From: JBMTVN01 sp046047235
Lineage (GTDB): Bacteria; Verrucomicrobiota; Verrucomicrobiia; Limisphaerales; JAHDYP01
Assembly: GCA_046047235.1 (NCBI GenBank)
Contig: JBJOII010000179.1
Coordinates: 1-9,493, forward strand
DNA: 9,493 nucleotides
Direction: 5' to 3'
In this document: piece after piece, positions 6,520 through 9,493 of the stretch
Layout: each line of letters starts with the position of its first letter
Position numbering within the stretch: the stretch's first letter is position 1
Position numbers and translations under genes: made by a program
Notes under the pieces: generated by a model
What the model was told of the DNA's origin: nothing
Database searches by the model: none
Seen by the model: the letters and a program-made list of their open reading frames with translations, nothing else

Positions 6520-6544
6520 GAGCGTGGGCTACATTGACCCCATT

Positions 6545-6573
6545 TTGTTATCGCGATGACCACCAACGGTCAA
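6545..6573 (-). promoter_or_regulatory. Candidate promoter of the AraC gene
   Basis: On the minus strand TTGACC (6573-6568) and TAACAA (6550-6545) are separated by exactly 17 bases. The first matches five of six bases of a sigma-70 -35 box; the second matches only three of six. The inferred transcript would have a leader of about 15-20 bases before the ATG at 6519. Confidence 0.35.
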
Positions 6574-6679
6574 CCTCAAACCTAGGAATCGCGCGTGATG
6601 AAGCCAACATCGTGCCAATAGCAAAACATACTCCGGAACCACGTCAGCGGTGCACCACACGGGTTGAATTTGCATTCTC

Positions 6680-6741
6680 AATTCCGCTTCCGGAGCACCC
6701 ACCTGTTCCAACCACGGAACATCTGTTCCGCTCCCGGAACA
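6680..6741. promoter_or_regulatory. Array of TGTTCC-N6-GGAACA dyads
   Basis: Two perfect dyads, TGTTCC-N6-GGAACA at 6704-6721 and 6724-6741, are spaced exactly 20 bases apart, so a third inverted pair (GGAACA-TC-TGTTCC, 6716-6729) lies between them. A degenerate dyad, AATTCC-N6-GGAGCA, precedes at 6680-6697. The 20-base register, about two helical turns, resembles an operator for a dimeric regulator. It could also be one more short-period repeat of the kind abundant here. Confidence 0.45.
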
Positions 6742-6860
6742 CCCTCGGCGCTGCGCGCTACGCGCCTCCGGCGCGAGGATCCAGGAGAGAGGAGAGAGAA
6801 GAGAGTCAGCGCGAGTGCGTAGTCCGCACGGCCGCGAACCATTGCACCAAATCATTGCAG

Positions 6861-6884
6861 GTAGGGCCGTGCTGCCGCACGGCC
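6861..6884 (+). repeat. GTAG-footed hairpin
   Basis: GTAG (6861-6864) is followed directly by arms GGCCGTGC and GCACGGCC around TGCC. This is the same position and foot as the GTAG hairpin at 1661-1684, with a different stem sequence that still pairs perfectly. CAAATCATT follows, as at the other copies. Confidence 0.8.
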
Positions 6885-6916
6885 GCCAAATCATTACCAC
6901 CCACCTCTCGCCACGC

Positions 6917-6951
6917 TCAGCCCTCAGCCCTCAGCCCTCAGCCCTCAGCGC
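6917..6951 (+). repeat. Heptamer array TCAGCCC x5
   Basis: Four exact TCAGCCC units and one TCAGCGC. The same unit forms the 91-base array inside the O-antigen ligase coding sequence (3400-3490). Confidence 0.9.
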
Positions 6952-6969
6952 CCGGTGTTTCCCTCCCAA

Positions 6970-7013
6970 GCTGCGCGAGAGCGCAGCCACTGGATTTCGC
7001 GCAGCGAAATCCA
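6970..7013 (+). repeat. Composite element with core hairpin copy 5
   Basis: GCTGCGC and GCGCAGC around GAGA (6970-6987), then CAC, then the exact core hairpin (6991-7013). Same orientation as all other copies. It ends 49 bases before the proposed lipoprotein start. Confidence 0.9.
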
Positions 7014-7062
7014 CCGGTAACAATCCTTGCAACGCGTACCCGTCTTTGCACAGATCACCTCC

Positions 7063-7923
7063 ATGCAATGTTCGTTCATATTGCGCGGGATGAGTGTCAT
7101 CGGGATCAGCCTCTGGCTCACGGGCTGTTCCAAGAAACCCGAACCGGGCGTGCCCCCGGAAATCTGGCAAACCCTCTCCACCTTCAACTTCCAGGCCCCG
7201 GTCATCGCCGGCTCCACCGGACTCGTCGATACCATCCCGGTCCGCTGGATCCCCGCCGGCACCTTCCTCATGGGCAGCACCGAGGCCGACGCATGGCGCG
7301 ATTCCGACGAAACCCAGCACCCGGTCACCCTGACCCGCCCCTTCCTCATGGCCGCCACCGAATGCACCCAGGCACAATGGATGTCCGTCATGGACCGCAA
7401 CCGCTCCGAGTTCGAAGGCGCCAACCGTCCCGTAGAAAATGTCAGCTGGCGCGAGGCCGACGAGTTCTGCCGTAAACTCACCGCAAAACACCATGCCGCG
7501 GGCATCCTGCCCGAGAACTGGAGCTGGCGCTTGCCCACCGAAGCCGAATGGGAATACGCCGCCCGGGCCGGGAACCGCGACGTCCGCTACGGTGATCTCA
7601 ACCGCATCGCCTGGAATGCCGACAACACCAAGGACGGCCCTCAACCCGTCGGACAAAAGGAACCCAACGCCTGGGGACTGCACGACATGATCGGCAATGT
7701 CTGGGAATGGTGCGGGGATTGGTTTGACGGTGGATACGCCGCCGATGCGGTCACCGACCCCACCGGCCCGGCCACCGGTGCCGATCGCATGTATCGCGGC
7801 GGCGGCTGGCTCCATGACCAGCGCAGCTGCCGCGTCTCCGACCGCGTCAGTTACAGCCCCACCTTCCGCGGCAACGACCTCGGGTTTCGCATGGTCTTAC
7901 TCCCCGCCGCAGGCGCGGAGTAA
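7063..7923 (+). CDS. SUMF1/FGE-domain (sulfatase-modifying factor-like) lipoprotein
   Basis: Encodes 286 residues. Residues 1-22 resemble a lipoprotein signal with lipobox LTGC (Cys22). The rest is a formylglycine-generating-enzyme/SUMF1 fold (PF03781): IPAGTFLMGS (63-72), RLPTEAEWEYAARAG (156-170), GLHDMIGNVWEWCGDW (205-220), RGGGW (245-249) and LGFRM (273-277). True FGE uses two active-site cysteines near the C-terminus to convert a sulfatase Cys to formylglycine. In my by-eye alignment only the second is kept (Cys256) and the first is His, and no sulfatase is nearby, so enzymatic FGE activity is doubtful. Export as a lipoprotein fits the many SUMF1-like proteins of unknown role. The ATG at 7063 gives the best signal peptide (Arg8 before the hydrophobic core); ATG 7090 and TTG 7027 are alternatives, none with a clear Shine-Dalgarno. 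The stop codon is inside a long hairpin. Confidence 0.85.
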   Translation: MQCSFILRGMSVIGISLWLTGCSKKPEPGVPPEIWQTLSTFNFQAPVIAGSTGLVDTIPVRWIPAGTFLMGSTEADAWRDSDETQHPVTLTRPFLMAATECTQAQWMSVMDRNRSEFEGANRPVENVSWREADEFCRKLTAKHHAAGILPENWSWRLPTEAEWEYAARAGNRDVRYGDLNRIAWNADNTKDGPQPVGQKEPNAWGLHDMIGNVWEWCGDWFDGGYAADAVTDPTGPATGADRMYRGGGWLHDQRSCRVSDRVSYSPTFRGNDLGFRMVLLPAAGAE

Positions 7924-7932
7924 GACCATGCG
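7888..7932 (+). terminator. Stop-codon hairpin of the SUMF1 lipoprotein gene
   Basis: CGCATGGTCTTACTCC (7888-7903, coding for the last residues) is perfectly complementary to GGAGTAAGACCATGCG (7917-7932), which contains the TAA stop (7921-7923). After one C-C mismatch the inner CGCC and GGCG pair around GCA, for 20 base pairs in all. No T-run follows. Confidence 0.8.
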
Positions 7933-7972
7933 GTGTTTCAGTGCTTCCGAGTTTCGGTAATTCGGAACACCC
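7933..7972 (+). repeat. Octamer array related to GAGTTTCG x5
   Basis: Five 8-base units: GTGTTTCA, GTGCTTCC, GAGTTTCG, GTAATTCG, GAACACCC. It starts directly after the stop-codon hairpin of the lipoprotein gene. Confidence 0.6.
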
Positions 7973-8045
7973 AGCGCCGCATCGCGGCGCCACTGGAATT
8001 CGCGCCATGCACCAATCTCCCGCCGGTACGGCCGCGGCTTGTCCC

Positions 8046-8075
8046 GGCGTAGCTCGCAGAGCGAAGACGGATGCC
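8046..8075 (+). repeat. 30-base repeat, direct copy 2
   Basis: Identical to 4689-4718, including TTGTCCC before it. The third copy (1723-1752) is inverted. Confidence 0.85.
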
Positions 8076-8104
8076 GCGCGTGACCGCTATCTCCTTGCCA
8101 CAAG

Positions 8105-8126
8105 CACTCTCTCCCCTCTCCTCTCT
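8105..8126. repeat. CT-rich 22-base repeat, copy 2
   Basis: Identical to 4746-4767, and likewise placed after the 30-base repeat. Confidence 0.75.
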
Positions 8127-8184
8127 CCCTGCGGTCCGCCGCGTGGACCGCAAATCATTGCACCAACCTCACGCAGCCCTCGGG

Positions 8185-8214
8185 ATCGAAATCGAAATCG
8201 CTATCGGGATCGAA
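8185..8214. repeat. Hexamer array ATCGNN x5, second copy
   Basis: Units ATCGAA, ATCGAA, ATCGCT, ATCGGG, ATCGAA. The flanks match the array at 1811-1840, but unit order differs while unit number (five) is the same. Confidence 0.8.
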
Positions 8215-8297
8215 ACGCGCCTCCGGCGCCCGGTGTTTCCCCGTTTCAAAACAGCTACGCGCCACACCTGGGACGTTCTACATCCCAGCGGCGCCAC

Positions 8298-8320
8298 TGG
8301 ATTTCGCGCAGCGAAATCCA
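8298..8320 (+). repeat. Core hairpin, copy 6
   Basis: Exact 10-bp-arm, GCA-loop hairpin preceded by CCAC, in the same orientation as the other copies. The usual strong preceding hairpin is reduced to CGGCGCC. Confidence 0.9.
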
Positions 8321-8480
8321 TCAGGAAGGCCCAAAATCCCTAATCCACTCGTCGCAGCGACATTAGACCGATTTCCGCAAGGCTCTGTCGCTTCCGTGAT
8401 AGACCAATCCGCGCACTTCGCTTTGAGTGATAGGTGCTGCGAGTAGGGACCGTGCCTAGCCAAGCGAAAGAACAAGAACC

Positions 8481-9347
8481 ATGCGAAGAAGTATCCTGAG
8501 CCATATCGTATCCGCCCTGACCTGCCTTGGTATCTGTGCGACCACCGTGCTGGGCTTTCAACAACCCGGCACGGCAGTGATCAAGAACATCGAAGGCAGC
8601 GCCACCTACATCGATAGCACCGGCCAAATCCATCCGGCCTTCGTCGGCACCACCCTGCACACCGGCGACACCCTCCAAACCAGCACCGCCAGCAGCGTCG
8701 ATGTCCACCTCCCCGAAACCGACGCCACCATCGGCCTCACCGCCGATTCCAAACTGCTCCTCGAACGACTGTATTACACGGAAACAGACAACGGCCGCGT
8801 CACCGATACGCTCCTCGATCTCCAATCGGGTGAACTCGTCTCCAAGGTCGGCAAACAAAAACCCGGCTCCCAGTTCCTCGTCACCACCGACAAAGCCACC
8901 ACCGAAGTCCGCGGCACCGAGTTCTTCGTCAATGCCCGCACCGGTGATGTCCACGTCACCGCAGGCACGGTCGTCGTCTTCATCAACATCGACCTCAAGG
9001 GCGAATACAAACCCCGCCACGGAAGTAAACGCGGTTCCCGACGCAGCGAGCCCGAGGAGGAGGACAAGGTCTACTCCACCACGGTCACGGTCAAAGCCGG
9101 CGAATCCCTCTTCATACCCTCCCGACTCAAGGACGACGAACTCGCCGATCTCGAAGCCATCGACACCCCGTGGCCCTTCTCCCCTGCCTTGCTCGACTGG
9201 CTGGCCCGCCACTCGCGCACCTTCGATCACTATAATTTCGAAGGCAATGGCGACGTCTGGGTCGTTGAAACCTTCTCGGCCCGACGCCTCGGCGGTGACA
9301 AAATCTGGCTCGTCCGCCCGCCCGATGTCGAAGTCGTCTCGCCCTGA
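8481..9347 (+). CDS. Secreted FecR-domain protein (paralogue 2)
   Basis: Encodes 288 residues. Residues 1-25 form a signal peptide (MRRS, hydrophobic core, VLG before FQQP). The FecR-type domain has GDTLQTST, LPETDATIGL and TTEVRGTEFFVN at residues 140-151, the same position as in paralogue 1. The variable charged segment at 175-198 (EYKPRHGSKRGSRR then EPEEEDK) replaces the Asp/Lys array of paralogue 1, while the regions on both sides stay similar (TVTVKAGESLFIP; IWLVRPPDVEVVSP). There is no further membrane segment, sigma factor or TonB receptor nearby. Only a weak purine-rich AAGAAC precedes the ATG, but the signal peptide starts cleanly there. Its TGA stop is the start of the 23-base inverted repeat at 9345-9367. 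Two such genes, with a terminal direct repeat flanking the window, suggest duplication; the function is unknown. Confidence 0.9.
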   Translation: MRRSILSHIVSALTCLGICATTVLGFQQPGTAVIKNIEGSATYIDSTGQIHPAFVGTTLHTGDTLQTSTASSVDVHLPETDATIGLTADSKLLLERLYYTETDNGRVTDTLLDLQSGELVSKVGKQKPGSQFLVTTDKATTEVRGTEFFVNARTGDVHVTAGTVVVFINIDLKGEYKPRHGSKRGSRRSEPEEEDKVYSTTVTVKAGESLFIPSRLKDDELADLEAIDTPWPFSPALLDWLARHSRTFDHYNFEGNGDVWVVETFSARRLGGDKIWLVRPPDVEVVSP

Positions 9348-9412
9348 ATTCGCCTGCGGCGAATTCAGCGGGCGCGCCTATGGCGCGCACGGAAGCCAGA
9401 GTTTCGGAGTTT
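9344..9412. repeat. 69-base two-hairpin repeat, copy 2, carrying the FecR 2 stop codon
   Basis: Matches 5556-5624 with one loop difference (loop TAT in place of TGT in the second hairpin, 9372-9388). The first hairpin, 9344-9368, includes the TGA stop of the FecR gene (9345-9347) in its left arm and could act as a 3' end structure. No T-run follows. Confidence 0.9.
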
Positions 9413-9415
9413 TCC

Positions 9416-9493
9416 TCCTACGCTCTTCGAGCTGCGGAGGACAGGCAGCTCCAACAACCTTCCCACCCCAGCTGCGCGCAAGCGCAGCCACTG
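9416..9493. repeat. Right copy of 78-bp terminal direct repeat
   Basis: Identical to bases 1-78 and cut by the window edge three bases into a seventh copy of the core hairpin. TCCTCC (9413-9418) and GGAGGA (9436-9441) also pair across GCTC-TTC-GAGC, forming an imperfect hairpin over the junction. Confidence 0.9.

Larger units (their letters stand above)
6520..7062. other. Divergent intergenic region, AraC gene / SUMF1 lipoprotein gene
   Basis: I see no gene in these 543 bases. Contents: candidate AraC promoter (6545-6573); dyad array (6680-6741); hairpin CGCGCC and GGCGCG around TCC (6769-6783 area); GA-rich tract (6781-6803); CAAATCATTGC (6848-6858); GTAG-footed hairpin (6861-6884); CAAATCATTACC (6887-6898); heptamer array (6917-6951); GAGA-loop hairpin (6970-6987); and core hairpin (6991-7013). 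The start of the lipoprotein gene follows within 50 bases of the last hairpin, so its promoter must lie within or above repeat DNA. Confidence 0.75.
7924..8480. other. Repeat mosaic and leader before FecR gene 2
   Basis: I see no gene in these 557 bases. Contents: octamer array (7933-7972); hairpin GCGCCGC and GCGGCGC around ATC (7974-7990); a decayed core hairpin start (CACTGGAATTCGCG, 7991-8004); the 30-base repeat (8046-8075); the CT tract (8105-8126); hairpin GCGGTCC and GGACCGC (8131-8151) followed by CAAATCATTGC; hexamer array (8185-8214); and core hairpin (8298-8320). Bases 8321-8480 lack these repeats and are the likely promoter and leader of the FecR gene; TAGACC followed by G/A-AT occurs twice there, 36 bases apart (8364 and 8400). 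Confidence 0.75.

Noticed and set aside
1600..8320. CRISPR array
   Set aside because: The repeats are far apart and unevenly spaced, with genes between them; there are no short unique spacers and no cas genes.
8364..8408. TAGACC(G/A)AT direct repeat before FecR 2 as an operator
   Set aside because: Only two nine-base copies with one difference, no matching motif before FecR 1, and no promoter elements to anchor it.

Overview
The window is GC-rich, densely coded bacterial DNA. Its mix of proteins suggests a Gram-negative bacterium, possibly of the Planctomycetes-Verrucomicrobia group (Opitutae-like): secreted orphan FecR-domain proteins, an O-antigen ligase/polymerase with a long helical-repeat tail, a SUMF1-type lipoprotein, a YdcF/DUF218 membrane protein and an AraC regulator. 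Codon use in the genes (many NNC codons) and intergenic DNA full of small hairpins and short-period repeats fit that group. This placement is an inference from gene style; no marker gene is present.

Layout, left to right: (1) 1-394, a stack of perfect small hairpins, then a short leader. (2) 395-1300 (+), secreted FecR-domain protein with an Asp/Lys-rich insert. (3) 1301-2033, a gene-free mosaic of hairpins and short-period arrays. (4) 2034-4567 (+), O-antigen ligase/Wzy-like gene broken by one -1 frameshift near 2690. It carries a heptanucleotide array in its coding sequence. (5) 4568-4791, repeats between convergent genes. (6) 4792-5520 (-), YdcF/DUF218 protein. (7) 5521-5691, repeats. (8) 5692-6519 (-), AraC-type regulator. 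(9) 6520-7062, divergent intergenic region with a candidate AraC promoter, an array of TGTTCC/GGAACA dyads, and more repeats. (10) 7063-7923 (+), SUMF1-domain lipoprotein. (11) 7924-8480, repeats followed by the leader of the next gene. (12) 8481-9347 (+), a second FecR-domain paralogue. (13) 9348-9493, repeats; the last 78 bases are identical to the first 78.

How the genes fit together: the O-antigen ligase and the YdcF-like protein both point to envelope polysaccharide work. The FecR proteins and the SUMF1 lipoprotein are predicted to be exported. No sigma factor or TonB receptor lies next to either FecR gene, so classical FecI-FecR signalling is not supported here. Every gene is isolated from the next by repeat-filled DNA, so operons are unlikely.

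The most unusual content is the intergenic DNA. One hairpin (10-bp arms, GCA triloop) recurs six times intact and once cut by the window edge, always in the same orientation whatever the direction of nearby genes. It is preceded by a second hairpin whose stem changes from copy to copy while staying perfectly paired, and in two copies is followed by a hairpin with a GTAG foot, as in REP elements. Arrays with 6-, 7-, 8- and 20-base periods lie between these, and four of the six genes have their stop codon inside or overlapping an inverted repeat.
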